A stretch of 64,000 bases of DNA. It comes from Pontibacter ummariensis (GTDB lineage: Bacteria > Bacteroidota > Bacteroidia > Cytophagales > Hymenobacteraceae). Positions within the stretch are counted from its first letter, which is position 1. Each line of letters starts with the position of its first letter. Shown here piece by piece: positions 47,215-56,499 of this stretch. The DNA lies in assembly GCF_900188175.1 (NCBI RefSeq), contig NZ_FZOQ01000014.1, forward strand, positions 1 to 64,000. The letters are read 5' to 3'. The notes beneath the pieces are model-generated. The model was not told the DNA's origin, made no database searches, and saw only the letters and a list, made by a program, of their open reading frames with translations. A program made the position numbers and the translations under genes.

Positions 47215-47231
47215 TGTAATTTAAATGCCAA
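47215..47231 (-). promoter_or_regulatory. Candidate sigma54 promoter for the transglutaminase gene
   Basis: On the minus strand TTGGCATTTAAATTACA has the -24 TTGGCA and, at the correct spacing, a -12 TTACA, one base off TTGCA. It lies 52 bases downstream of the paired NtrC-type sites at 47283-47333. Confidence 0.6.
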
Positions 47232-47282
47232 AAACGCAACACACTAACAATCAATTACTTAATCAAAGTACATCTTTATACA

Positions 47283-47333
47283 TGTACGCTTCTGATACAC
47301 TTGTACATGATACACCTGTGCGCTTTTGTAACA
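47283..47333 (-). promoter_or_regulatory. Paired activator sites upstream of the transglutaminase gene
   Basis: TGTACGCTTCTGATACA (47283-47299) and TGTGCGCTTTTGTAACA (47317-47333) are imperfect palindromes 34 bases apart with a weaker half-match between. The same arrangement occurs at 50113-50163 beside the NtrC-type regulator gene. Confidence 0.65.
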
Positions 47334-47391
47334 CTCCCTTGCTAGCCTGTAAAAACTTAAGAATTGTTCATTTAGGCACCCAAGTCTGTAT

Positions 47392-47446
47392 AACAGCGGC
47401 AGCCTTGCAAGCTCGTTTGCTTGCAAGGCTGCCGCTGTTAATTTTA
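47392..47446. terminator. Strong bidirectional hairpin
   Basis: The arms at 47392-47412 and 47419-47439 form a perfect stem of 21 bp with loop TCGTTT, followed by AATTTT. It ends the ABC permease transcript from the right and insulates the transglutaminase control region. The rest of 47447-47594 shows no gene. Confidence 0.75.
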
Positions 47447-47594
47447 GATTAGAGTATGTTTAAGTTTTATAAGCAAAAACGAGTGGCTTCAGAAGCTGGC
47501 AAGGCTCACTTGCAGCTCAAAGGATAAGCTTTAAAACATATCCGTCTATAACCCTCTATTCATGCTTGCTTAGCACTGATTATCGTAGGCCTGG

Positions 47595-49967
47595 CTATTC
47601 TGTTCTGAGCGATGTAACCGGATTGGTGACCGCCGTTTTCACAGCGTGGAAGCTGAGTGTGAGCATGGCGATGAGAACAGTGGAGACAAATGCGACGGCA
47701 AAAATCCACCAGCTCATCTCTGTTCGCTCAGCATAGTCGTTCAGCCAACTCCTCATAAAGTACCAGCCCAGTGGCAGCGCAATCAGGTTGGCGATGAGCA
47801 CCAGCTTCAGAAAATCTTTGGATAGCATGTACACAATACTTGTGATGGATGCTCCGAGCACTTTGCGGATCCCAATCTCCTTGGTTCGTTGCTCAGCGGT
47901 GAACAGGGCCAGGCCAAACAGGCCCAGGCAGGAAATAAAGATGGCAATACCAGCAAAATATTTCGTTAGCTGGCCCATGATCGCCTCACTCTTATACATC
48001 ATCTCAAAGTCCTCGTCCAGGAAATGGTACTCAAACGGAAAAGCCGGATTGTGCCTTTTTATAATCTGCTCTACTGCCGCCACCGCTTCTGTCGTTTTAC
48101 CCGGGGCTATGCGGGCTAGCAAGGTATTATCCTCTTCCGGCAGCAGCACCAGGATGAGTGGCTGTGTGGCTACATGCATGGAGCTTGAGTGGAAGTTATT
48201 CACCACACCGATGATGTGTCCTTTCCTCTCCCCCCACAAAGTCAGTGATTCCCCAACCGGCTCCTGCAGCTGCATCAGGCGGGCGGCCTCATGGTTCACA
48301 ATGAAAGCGGCGGTGTCTGTACCGAAAGACTTAGAAAAGTCGCGCCCTTCCTTCAGCGTTATCCCCATAGTTTCCAGGAAATCATAATCAACCGTCATCA
48401 TGCTGAAGAGAATGTTTGCATTTGGGTCTTTGCCTTTCCACTCCACACTGCCTGTTGAGTTACCTACCATCATCGGGTTCTGGTTTGATGAGGACACCGA
48501 CATAATGCCGGGTATACCCTCCAGCTCCCGCTTTACAACTTCATACTTTCTTTGCAGTTCCCCTTCCAGTGGTAGGTACATCAGGTTTTCACGATCCATA
48601 CCAATGTTCTTCGTGCGGATGTAGTGTAGCTGCAGGTACACCACTAAGGTACTGACGATAAGCAAGCCAGAGAGCATGAACTGGAACACCACCAGCCCTT
48701 TGCGGAACACAGAGACACGCTTGCTGAGCTTCGTTGTTCCCTTCAGCACCACCGCCGGATCAAAAGACGACAAGAAGAACGCAGGGTAGCTACCAGAAAT
48801 AATTCCTGTCAGCAAGGCCACTCCGAAGAGCAGTAAAAGCATCAGCGGATCTGTCAGGTCTATCGATATAAATTTACCTGTCAGGTCGTTGAAGTGTGGT
48901 AGCAGAATGCCTGCAAGGTTAACAGAGACAAACAGCGCCAGAAAAGCCACCAACACCGACTCCGTCATGAACTGGCGGATAAGCGCTGATTTACTTGCCC
49001 CAATGGCCTTGCGCACCCCCACCTCTTTGGCCCGCTTGGCTGATCGGGCTGTGGCCAGGTTCATGAAGTTAATGCAGGCAATGATCAGGATGAAAACAGC
49101 CACCACCGAAAACAGACGCACATCCTCAATATTTCCGCTGCCTGCCTGGCTGCCATTGCGGAACTCGCCATACAGGTACATGTCGCTTACAGGCTGCACA
49201 AATAAATCGATGTTGGATTCTTTTTCGTGCTGCTTCACGATGGGCTTTATTTTCTCATTAAAGGCAGCCATGTCAGTGCCTGGCTGCAGTTGCAGGAAGG
49301 TGCGTATACCGTTATTCCCCCAGTCCTTCAGCCATCCTCCACCAGGCGTGCTTATCCAGTCCTCCAGCGGCATAACATAGTCAAACTGCATGGTAGAATT
49401 CTTTGGAACGTCCTGCATTACGCCGGTCACTTTATAACTCTTGCTATTGTCTACCTTAAACATTTTACCCATCGCGGCCTCCGGAGAATCAAAGAACTGC
49501 TTTGCCACCGTTTCTGAAATAACCACTGAGTTCGGCTGCTTTAGTACCTGTGCGGCATTACCGTGCAGCAAAGGGAAAGAAAACACCTCGAAGAACTCCG
49601 GGTCAGTGTACCGCCCGCCCACTTTTAATACTTTGTCGTTGTAGGCAAACAGCTGCTTCCACTCCCAGGTAGTGCTGCGAACAGCGTGCTTCACCTCGGG
49701 CAGTTCCTGTTCCAGTGCCTCTGCGAGTGGACCCGGATTGGCATCGGTGGTCAGGTCATCAGCCCCCGGATAACTTTGCACCTCCATTACCCGGTACAGG
49801 TTGTCTATGTCTTCGTGGAAGCGGTTCATGCTCACCTCATCCTTCACCCACAACAGGATGAGGATACTACAGGTCATGCCTAAGGCAAGGCCGGAAATAT
49901 TAATCAGCGAGAAGACCTTGTGGCGCATCAGGTTGCGGTAGGCCATTTTGAGGTAGTTCTTATACAT
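47595..49967 (-). CDS. ABC transporter permease, FtsX/MacB type
   Basis: I choose ATG 49967 (790 residues), which starts MYKNYLKMAYRNLMRHKVFS, the usual start of the family; the frame is open to 50033. It has an N-terminal TM, a large MacB_PCD periplasmic domain, three TM helices, then a second TM-periplasmic-TM repeat, ending with ...TNPVTSLRTE. KRAKEVGVRKAIGASK and QRTKEIGIRKVLGAS mark both FtsX domains. No ATPase is adjacent. It probably moves lipoproteins, peptides or toxic compounds, or passes mechanical signals. It is under a sigma54-type promoter. Confidence 0.85.
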   Translation of the reverse strand: MYKNYLKMAYRNLMRHKVFSLINISGLALGMTCSILILLWVKDEVSMNRFHEDIDNLYRVMEVQSYPGADDLTTDANPGPLAEALEQELPEVKHAVRSTTWEWKQLFAYNDKVLKVGGRYTDPEFFEVFSFPLLHGNAAQVLKQPNSVVISETVAKQFFDSPEAAMGKMFKVDNSKSYKVTGVMQDVPKNSTMQFDYVMPLEDWISTPGGGWLKDWGNNGIRTFLQLQPGTDMAAFNEKIKPIVKQHEKESNIDLFVQPVSDMYLYGEFRNGSQAGSGNIEDVRLFSVVAVFILIIACINFMNLATARSAKRAKEVGVRKAIGASKSALIRQFMTESVLVAFLALFVSVNLAGILLPHFNDLTGKFISIDLTDPLMLLLLFGVALLTGIISGSYPAFFLSSFDPAVVLKGTTKLSKRVSVFRKGLVVFQFMLSGLLIVSTLVVYLQLHYIRTKNIGMDRENLMYLPLEGELQRKYEVVKRELEGIPGIMSVSSSNQNPMMVGNSTGSVEWKGKDPNANILFSMMTVDYDFLETMGITLKEGRDFSKSFGTDTAAFIVNHEAARLMQLQEPVGESLTLWGERKGHIIGVVNNFHSSSMHVATQPLILVLLPEEDNTLLARIAPGKTTEAVAAVEQIIKRHNPAFPFEYHFLDEDFEMMYKSEAIMGQLTKYFAGIAIFISCLGLFGLALFTAEQRTKEIGIRKVLGASITSIVYMLSKDFLKLVLIANLIALPLGWYFMRSWLNDYAERTEMSWWIFAVAFVSTVLIAMLTLSFHAVKTAVTNPVTSLRTE

Positions 49968-50043
49968 AGTTGTAGGCGTTATAGAGAAAAAGCGTGGCGC
50001 TGAAATTTTTTCTGTTTTTTCTTTCGTGTACACTTTTCCTACA

Positions 50044-50060
50044 AGAAATTAAGATGCCAA
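50044..50060 (-). promoter_or_regulatory. Candidate sigma54 promoter for the ABC permease
   Basis: On the minus strand TTGGCATCTTAATTTCT has -24 TTGGCA and at correct spacing -12 TTTCT, one base off TTGCT. It lies 53 bases downstream of the activator sites, almost the same as for the transglutaminase gene. Confidence 0.62.
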
Positions 50061-50112
50061 AACTTCAACAACTTGTTTTACAGTTACTTACACCCATACC
50101 TTGTAAGATAAG

Positions 50113-50163
50113 TGTACGCTTTCGATACACCTGCACGCGTTACACCTGTGCGCTTCCGCTACA
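50113..50163 (-). promoter_or_regulatory. Paired activator sites between permease and regulator genes
   Basis: TGTACGCTTTCGATACA (50113-50129) and TGTGCGCTTCCGCTACA (50147-50163) are 34 bases apart, the same as in the other promoter. They are probably the enhancer sites of the NtrC-type regulator whose gene starts at 50271. Confidence 0.68.
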
Positions 50164-50270
50164 GGTATAAACACAGGCTGCAGCTACCTCTAGCCGCCCT
50201 TTCGTTCCGGTTTTATTTTTATCAGATAGAATAGTTATATTCGGTTTCTCAATCTGAATTTTAGGTACCT

Positions 50271-51644
50271 ATGGCCACTGCAAAAAATGCCCGCGTGCTG
50301 GTGGTAGACGACGAGACGGACGTGCTGTTCGCCCTGAAGATGCTGCTCAAGACCGAGGTAAAAGAAGTAGTAACAGAAAAGAATCCCGATAACCTGCTTG
50401 GTTTGTTGGAGCGGCAGAAGTTCGACGTTATTTTCCTGGATATGAACTTCAAAAGCGCCCTGAACACCGGTAACGAAGGGCTTTTCTGGTTGCGCCAGGT
50501 GCTGGAGAAAGACAAGGACGCCTCGGTGATCCTGATCACCGCCTATGGCGATGTGGAACTGGCTGTGCGCTCGCTCAAAGAGGGCGCCGCGGACTTTATC
50601 GTGAAGCCCTGGCACAATGAGAAGCTGCTGGAAACGCTGCACCAGACACTGGACAAAAGGCAGCAGAAGGCCAAAGGTAACACAGCCGCAACAGCTAAAA
50701 GTGCGGGCAGCACCACCATACTGGGCCAGTCAGACGCGATACAGGAGGTATTGTACAAAATAGAGAAGATCGCCCCCACTGAAGCCAATGTACTCATATT
50801 AGGCGAAAACGGCACCGGCAAAGAGCTCGTGGCCCGGGCCCTGCACGAGAAGTCCTTTAGGGCCAGCAAACCTTTTGTGAGCGTGGACATGGGAGCCCTG
50901 ACCGACTCTCTCTTTGAAAGCGAGCTGTTCGGCTCTAAGAAAGGAGCCTTTACCGATGCCCGGGAAGACCGGGCCGGCCGTTTTGAGGCGGCCAACGGAG
51001 GCACCCTGTTCCTGGACGAGATCGGGAACATCTCCCCAGCCATGCAGGCCAAGCTGCTTACAGTACTGCAAAACCGGCAGGTAACGCCCCTTGGCTCCAA
51101 TACGCCTGTGCCCGTGGACATCCGCCTGGTCTCCGCCACCAACGAGCCTATTTACGAACTGGCAGCCCACAACCAGTTCCGCAAAGACCTAATATACCGC
51201 ATCAACACCGTAGAGATCACGCTGCCTCCGCTACGCCAGCGCCACGGTGATGTGGAGTTGCTGGCGCGCCATTTTGCGGCCGTCTATGCCCAGAAGAACC
51301 ACAAAGCTGCCCCCGACTTTGCCCCCGAAACCTTGCAGAAACTGAAGCAGCACAACTGGCCGGGCAACGTGCGGGAACTGCAGCATGCCGTGGAGCGGGC
51401 TATTATTCTGGCCGAGAACAATGTTTTGCAGCCACAGGACTTTAGCTTCTCGCCCATGGAAATGGCGCCTGTTACCCCTGCCGCTGCCTACATACCGGAA
51501 ACGCCGGTGCCCCTGAGCGAGATCGAGCGTGAAACCATCGTCCGGGTGCTGGAGAAGAACAAAGGCAATATTTCGAGAACCGCTAAAGAACTGGGCCTGA
51601 CCCGTACCGCCCTTTACCGCCGACTGAACAAGCATGATATTTAA
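50271..51644 (+). CDS. NtrC-family sigma54-dependent response regulator
   Basis: The 457-residue protein has a receiver domain with phosphorylated Asp57, an AAA+ domain with Walker A GENGTGKE (178-185), a GAFTGA-loop variant GAFTDA (225-230), Walker B GGTLFLDEIGN and the arginine-finger region, and a C-terminal Fis-type helix-turn-helix (KGNISRTAKELGLTRTALYRRL). It activates sigma54 promoters when phosphorylated by the histidine kinase encoded downstream (11-base overlap). The paired sites and TTGGCA promoters nearby are natural targets. Confidence 0.92.
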   Translation: MATAKNARVLVVDDETDVLFALKMLLKTEVKEVVTEKNPDNLLGLLERQKFDVIFLDMNFKSALNTGNEGLFWLRQVLEKDKDASVILITAYGDVELAVRSLKEGAADFIVKPWHNEKLLETLHQTLDKRQQKAKGNTAATAKSAGSTTILGQSDAIQEVLYKIEKIAPTEANVLILGENGTGKELVARALHEKSFRASKPFVSVDMGALTDSLFESELFGSKKGAFTDAREDRAGRFEAANGGTLFLDEIGNISPAMQAKLLTVLQNRQVTPLGSNTPVPVDIRLVSATNEPIYELAAHNQFRKDLIYRINTVEITLPPLRQRHGDVELLARHFAAVYAQKNHKAAPDFAPETLQKLKQHNWPGNVRELQHAVERAIILAENNVLQPQDFSFSPMEMAPVTPAAAYIPETPVPLSEIERETIVRVLEKNKGNISRTAKELGLTRTALYRRLNKHDI

Positions 51645-52992
51645 GCGCCTCGAGTTCGGACTGTTTGTCCGGTTTGTGCTGTTGCTGGGCATGATGTACG
51701 TGACCCTGCACTACCTGACGCAGTATACCTGGCTACAGATAACTTCGGGCATACTGGTCATGCTAGGGCAGGTCTGGGAACTGGCCATGTACGTCACCCG
51801 CAGCAACAACGAACTGGCCAAGTTCCTGCAGGCCGTGAAGCAGCGGGACTTCTCACAGCGTTTCAATGAGTGCACCACGAACAGCTCTTTACGGCAGCTG
51901 CACGTAGCCTTTAACCTCATCAACGATACGTATAAGCAGCTCCATATCGAGAAAGAGGCCCAGTTCCAGTACATGCAGACCATCCTGCAGATGATCGACA
52001 GCGGCATTATGGCCGTGGATGAAGAAACGAAAGAAGTGGAGTGGGTGAACGAGGCTTTTCAAAAGCTACTGAGCCTGCCCTACCTGAAAAGCATCGACAG
52101 CCTGGCCCCGCGTTACCCCGTACTGTATGAAGCACTGACCCTCATAAAAGCCGGCGAAAGCAAACTCCTGAAACTAAAGCTACAGACGGGGCAGTCACAG
52201 CTATTGCTCTCTGCCACGGCTTTTACCATGCAGCGGCGCCACCTGCTGCTTATTGCGCTCAAAAACGTGAGTGCCACCGTGGATGCCACTGAAACCGAGG
52301 CCTGGCAAAAGCTGCTGCGCGTGATGACGCACGAAATTATGAACTCTGTTGCGCCCATCGCCTCGCTGGCCGATACCCTTGGCCGCCACCTGCACCTGGA
52401 ACGGGAAAAGTGCGAACAGGACCCCGAGGCCACACCAGACCCGGAGCTGCTGCAGGATACCGAAGAAGGGATCTCCATCATTAAAAAGCGGAGCGAGGGG
52501 CTGTTGCGCTTTGCTCACTTCTACCGCAACCTGAACAAGTCGCAGGAGTTGATGATGACGACAGTATATGTGCAGGAGCTGTTTAAAAGCATCAATGGCC
52601 TGATGCGCCCGCAGTTGGAGGAGCAGGGCATTACCTTAAGCTGCAACGTAACACCGCCTAACCTCACCTTAAACGGCGATGTGAACCTGCTGGAGCAGGT
52701 GCTTATTAACCTGATCCTGAACGCGAAGCGAGCTGTGCAGGGGCGTCCGGAACCAAAGGTTACCCTTACAGCCAGCCGCGAGAACGGCAAAACCCTCATT
52801 GAGGTACAGGACAACGGAACCGGCATACCGGAGGAACTGCAGGAAAGCATTTTCATTCCCTTCTTCACCTCCCATAAAGATGGCTCCGGTATTGGCCTCA
52901 GCCTGGCCAAGCACATCATGCTGCTACACAAAGGCAGCATACAAGTAGAGTCAGCCGAGGGCGTAGGCACCGTCTTCAGGCTGTACTTTTAA
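51634..52992 (+). CDS. Sensor histidine kinase, NtrY-like
   Basis: The 452-residue protein has two TM helices with almost no periplasmic loop (about 12-28 and 34-53), a PAS-like region (about 105-210), the phosphorylated His233 in MTHEIMNSVAP, and an ATPase domain with N-box INLILNAKRAV, G1 DNGTGIP and G2 GSGIGLSLAKHIM. With the short loop it probably senses the membrane or an internal signal. It forms a two-component system with the NtrC-type regulator. Confidence 0.92.
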   Translation: MIFKRLEFGLFVRFVLLLGMMYVTLHYLTQYTWLQITSGILVMLGQVWELAMYVTRSNNELAKFLQAVKQRDFSQRFNECTTNSSLRQLHVAFNLINDTYKQLHIEKEAQFQYMQTILQMIDSGIMAVDEETKEVEWVNEAFQKLLSLPYLKSIDSLAPRYPVLYEALTLIKAGESKLLKLKLQTGQSQLLLSATAFTMQRRHLLLIALKNVSATVDATETEAWQKLLRVMTHEIMNSVAPIASLADTLGRHLHLEREKCEQDPEATPDPELLQDTEEGISIIKKRSEGLLRFAHFYRNLNKSQELMMTTVYVQELFKSINGLMRPQLEEQGITLSCNVTPPNLTLNGDVNLLEQVLINLILNAKRAVQGRPEPKVTLTASRENGKTLIEVQDNGTGIPEELQESIFIPFFTSHKDGSGIGLSLAKHIMLLHKGSIQVESAEGVGTVFRLYF

Positions 52993-53349
52993 ACGCTCCT
53001 CTTTAATTTAGCACCTCCTTCTCTGTCTTTCTTTTCGCCCTGATTCTTTCGCTACAGTGTTGGGGCCGGATTGTACAAGTGCTTCTCCTTTCACCTTTCC
53101 CCGCATCGCTTCAACTTATTCATAGCAAACCCGTTAATTAAGTAGAGGCAGGCATAGCGCACCCCACAAAGATTTCGAAAAAAGCTATACACGCCTGCCA
53201 CACTTCAGCAACTGTTGTCTATCCTCACGCTTCATTGTATTTCTCTATAAGGGATAGATAATAGTTATAAATATCCCTATAACCTATTAGAAATTAATAG
53301 AGTAAAGGTGTAAAGACTGTCCCCATTTTTAACATAAGTAGGAGTACTA
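52993..53349. other. Catalase upstream region
   Basis: No gene is seen. Arms AGGGATA (53250-53256) and TATCCCT (53272-53278) form an inverted repeat in an AT-rich stretch, which may be an operator for catalase. AGGAG precedes the catalase ATG at good distance. Confidence 0.4.
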
Positions 53350-55002
53350 ATGATTGAAAACAACAAAAACCCGCAGGGCGCTAACGGCAGCCCGTCCAAG
53401 TCAGGCAACAATGGCCAGGAGGAAAGGATCCTCACGACCCGACAGGGCCACCCGGTAAGAGACAACCAGAACATCCGGACTGTCGGCAACCGCGGGCCTG
53501 CCACGATGGAGAACTACCACTTCATTGAAAAGATCTCGCACTTTGACCGTGAGCGTGTACCGGAGCGCGTAGTGCATGCCAGGGGTGCCGGTGCCCACGG
53601 CGTATTCGAGGCCTACGGCAAAGTAGGTGATGAGCCTATCTCGAAGTACACCCGTGCGAAGCTGTTCCAGGAAAAAGGAAAGCAAACACCGGTGTTTGTG
53701 CGCTTTTCTACGGTAGGTCACCCCTCTGGTTCTCCTGAAACGCTCCGTGACCCGCGCGGTTTTGCTGTGAAATTCTACACAGAAGACGGGAACTGGGACT
53801 TAGTAGGCAATAACCTGAAGATCTTCTTTATCCGGGATGCCATGAAGTTCCCGGACCTGATCCACTCACAGAAACCAGACCCGATCACGAACATACAGAG
53901 TGCAGAGCGTATCTTTGATTTCTTCTCAGGTACTCCGGAGGCAACACATATGGTCACGTTCCTGTACTCGCCATGGGGCATTCCGGCCAACTACCGTCAG
54001 ATGCAGGGCTCCGGCGTGAACACCTACAAATGGGTGAACGAGAACGGCGAAGCGGTACTGGTGAAATACCATTGGGAGCCAATCAAGCAGGGCATTCGTA
54101 ACCTGACAAAGAAGGAGGCGATGGAAATCCAGGCCAAGAACTTCAACCATGCTACCCAGGACCTGTATGAGGCCATCGAGCGCGGCGACTACCCGGAGTG
54201 GGAACTGAATGTGCAGATCATGAGCGATGATGAGCACCCCGAGTTGGATTTCGACCCGCTCGACGATACCAAGCTTTGGCCAAGAGAACAGTTCCCATGG
54301 CATCCGGTGGGTAAAATGACCCTGAACAGAAATCCTGAGGACTACTTTAACGAAGTAGAGCTAGCTGCTTTTGGGACAGGGGTGCTGGTAGACGGTTTGG
54401 ACTTCTCAGACGATAAGATGCTGCAGGGCCGTACCTTCTCCTATTCCGATACACAGCGCTACCGTGTGGGGGCGAACTACCTGCAGTTGCCAATTAATGC
54501 ACCAAAAAATAAAGTATACACTAACCAGCGCGGTGGCAAGATGTCTTTCAAAACAGACTTCGCCCCTGGCCAGAACAAGCATATCAACTACGAGCCCTCT
54601 GTTTTAGATGGACTGAAGGAGGCTCCGAAACCTGCCAAAGAGTATACGCCCCGCTACGAGGCCAACCTGGTGCGACAAGCAATCGACCGCACGAACCCAT
54701 TCAAGCAGGCTGGCGAGACTTTCCGCAACTTCGAGGATTGGGAACGTGAGGAGCTTATCTCCAACCTGTCTAATGATTTGGCGACCTGCGACAAGCGCAT
54801 TCAGGACAAGATGCTGGAGTACTTCACGCAAGCTGACGAAGAGTATGGACGCCGCGTAAGAGAGGGCATCCAGATGGCAACGGAGAAGATGATGAAAATG
54901 AAAAAGGAAATGATGGGTACCGACGGCCCCATGGGCAACACTTCCGGGGAGGAAGGCGTGGAACAAGCCCAGAAGGACTCTCATCCCGGAAAACAGTATT
55001 AA
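53350..55002 (+). CDS. Monofunctional haem catalase
   Basis: The 550-residue protein has the catalytic His76 in [13 protein letters not shown], Asn in the DLVGNN segment, and the haem-ligand Tyr in [12 protein letters not shown] (about residue 363). The length fits small-subunit (clade 3) catalases with an extra charged C-terminal tail of about 50 residues. It converts hydrogen peroxide to water and oxygen in the cytoplasm. It is followed by its own terminator, so it is monocistronic. Confidence 0.93.
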   Translation: MIENNKNPQGANGSPSKSGNNGQEERILTTRQGHPVRDNQNIRTVGNRGPATMENYHFIEKISHFDRERVPERVVHARGAGAHGVFEAYGKVGDEPISKYTRAKLFQEKGKQTPVFVRFSTVGHPSGSPETLRDPRGFAVKFYTEDGNWDLVGNNLKIFFIRDAMKFPDLIHSQKPDPITNIQSAERIFDFFSGTPEATHMVTFLYSPWGIPANYRQMQGSGVNTYKWVNENGEAVLVKYHWEPIKQGIRNLTKKEAMEIQAKNFNHATQDLYEAIERGDYPEWELNVQIMSDDEHPELDFDPLDDTKLWPREQFPWHPVGKMTLNRNPEDYFNEVELAAFGTGVLVDGLDFSDDKMLQGRTFSYSDTQRYRVGANYLQLPINAPKNKVYTNQRGGKMSFKTDFAPGQNKHINYEPSVLDGLKEAPKPAKEYTPRYEANLVRQAIDRTNPFKQAGETFRNFEDWEREELISNLSNDLATCDKRIQDKMLEYFTQADEEYGRRVREGIQMATEKMMKMKKEMMGTDGPMGNTSGEEGVEQAQKDSHPGKQY

Positions 55003-55028
55003 CAGCTTGTGTTTTCATTAAGCTAAGT

Positions 55029-55066
55029 GCAAAGGCAGTCTCTACAAGAGGCTGCCTTTGTTTGTT
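55029..55066 (+). terminator. Catalase terminator
   Basis: AAAGGCAG and CTGCCTTT pair, extended by CTC/GAG with single unpaired bases, around a short loop, followed by GTTTGTTT. Confidence 0.75.
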
Positions 55067-55203
55067 TAGGGAAGGCGGCTGTACGCTTCGGGCTGTTACT
55101 GTTGCGTAACAACCTGATTCCCTAACCCTTATTCCTTCTGCACGTTAAATTTTACGATACAGTAAAAAAGCTACTCTTGTAACACTACTCCTACTCCCAA
55201 ACC

Positions 55204-56325
55204 ATGGCAACAGAAGACCTGCAGCAGAGCGTGGCTAGAATCTTAGCGAAGGCAGACGTTAAAGTGAACGGTCCTGATCCCTGGGACATCCAGGTGTACG
55301 ACAAGCGGTTTTACAAGCGCGTGCTCAGCCAGGGCACGCTGGGCTTGGGCGAGTCCTACATGGAGGGCTGGTGGGACTGTGCGCAGATCGATGCCTTTGT
55401 CTTTCGGGTGCTCCGGGCAGATCTGTACAAACAGGCAAAGCTGGGCTGGAAAACCGTATTGAAGATGTTATTGGCGAAGGTGTTTAACATGCAGGCCAAA
55501 GGGAAGGCAACCCGCAATGCCCAACGGCATTATGATATTGGCAACAAGCTTTACCAACTGATGCTGGATAAGCGGATGGTTTACAGCTGTGGCTACTGGA
55601 ATGATGCGGATACCCTGGACCAGGCACAGGAAAACAAGTTGGACCTGATCTGCCGGAAGATTAACCTACAGCCGGGCCAACGGGTACTGGACATTGGCTG
55701 TGGCTGGGGAAGCTTTGCCAAGTTTGCCGCCGAACGCTATGGCGCAGAAGTGGTTGGCGTAACGGTATCGCGGGAGCAGTTGGCGCTAGGGCAGGAAATG
55801 TGCAAGGGGCTGCCTGTGGAACTCCGGTTGCAGGACTACCGCGACGTGCAGGAGACCTTTGACCATATTGTATCGATTGGCATGGTGGAGCATGTGGGCT
55901 ACCGTAACTACCGCTCCTACATGCAAACGGCAGCCCGTTGCCTGAAAGACGATGGTTTGTTCCTCTTGCACACCATCGGGCATCCCTTCTCCAAAACCTC
56001 CGCCGACCCTTTCACCAATACCTATATCTTCCCGAACTGCCTCATCCCTTCCCTGAAGCAACTGAGTGCCGCCATGGAGCATGTTTTTGTAATAGAGGAC
56101 CTGCACAACTTTGGCCCCTATTACGACCCGACCCTGATGGCCTGGTTCCGAAACTTCGATCAAAACTGGGATCAGCTAAAGGGAACGTACGACGAACGTT
56201 TTTACCGGATGTGGAGATACTACCTCCTCTCCAGCGCCGGCTCTTTCCGTGCCCGTAACAACCAGCTGTGGCAGCTGGTACTTTCTAAAAAAGGGATTGT
56301 AGGCGGGTATCAGGCGATCAGGTAA
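55204..56325 (+). CDS. cfa: Cyclopropane-fatty-acyl-phospholipid synthase
   Basis: The 373-residue protein has the SAM-binding motif VLDIGCGWGSF (161-171), preceded by HYDIGNKLYQLMLDKRMVYS and followed by MVEHVGYRNY, with the C-terminal NQLWQLVLSK. It transfers a methylene group from S-adenosylmethionine to unsaturated phospholipid chains at the inner face of the membrane. Next to catalase, it could be part of stress adaptation, though each gene appears separately transcribed. Confidence 0.92.
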   Translation: MATEDLQQSVARILAKADVKVNGPDPWDIQVYDKRFYKRVLSQGTLGLGESYMEGWWDCAQIDAFVFRVLRADLYKQAKLGWKTVLKMLLAKVFNMQAKGKATRNAQRHYDIGNKLYQLMLDKRMVYSCGYWNDADTLDQAQENKLDLICRKINLQPGQRVLDIGCGWGSFAKFAAERYGAEVVGVTVSREQLALGQEMCKGLPVELRLQDYRDVQETFDHIVSIGMVEHVGYRNYRSYMQTAARCLKDDGLFLLHTIGHPFSKTSADPFTNTYIFPNCLIPSLKQLSAAMEHVFVIEDLHNFGPYYDPTLMAWFRNFDQNWDQLKGTYDERFYRMWRYYLLSSAGSFRARNNQLWQLVLSKKGIVGGYQAIR

Positions 56326-56499
56326 AGTTCTTCTCCTCCCCTTCCTGCTGCTTCGCTACGCCACACGCTTTCTGTACTGAAACGCTCCTTTACCGCAGGA
56401 AATATTTCTACGGCTTATACCAATTATTCTTTATTTTGGGCCATGTAAAATAGTTGCCGCTGTTTTACAAAGCACTACATAAACGATCCCTATAGCACT

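Noticed and set aside
53046-53062. Third NtrC-type site upstream of catalase
   Set aside because: TTCTTTCGCTACA matches only half of the site; no partner site or TTGGCA promoter is found.
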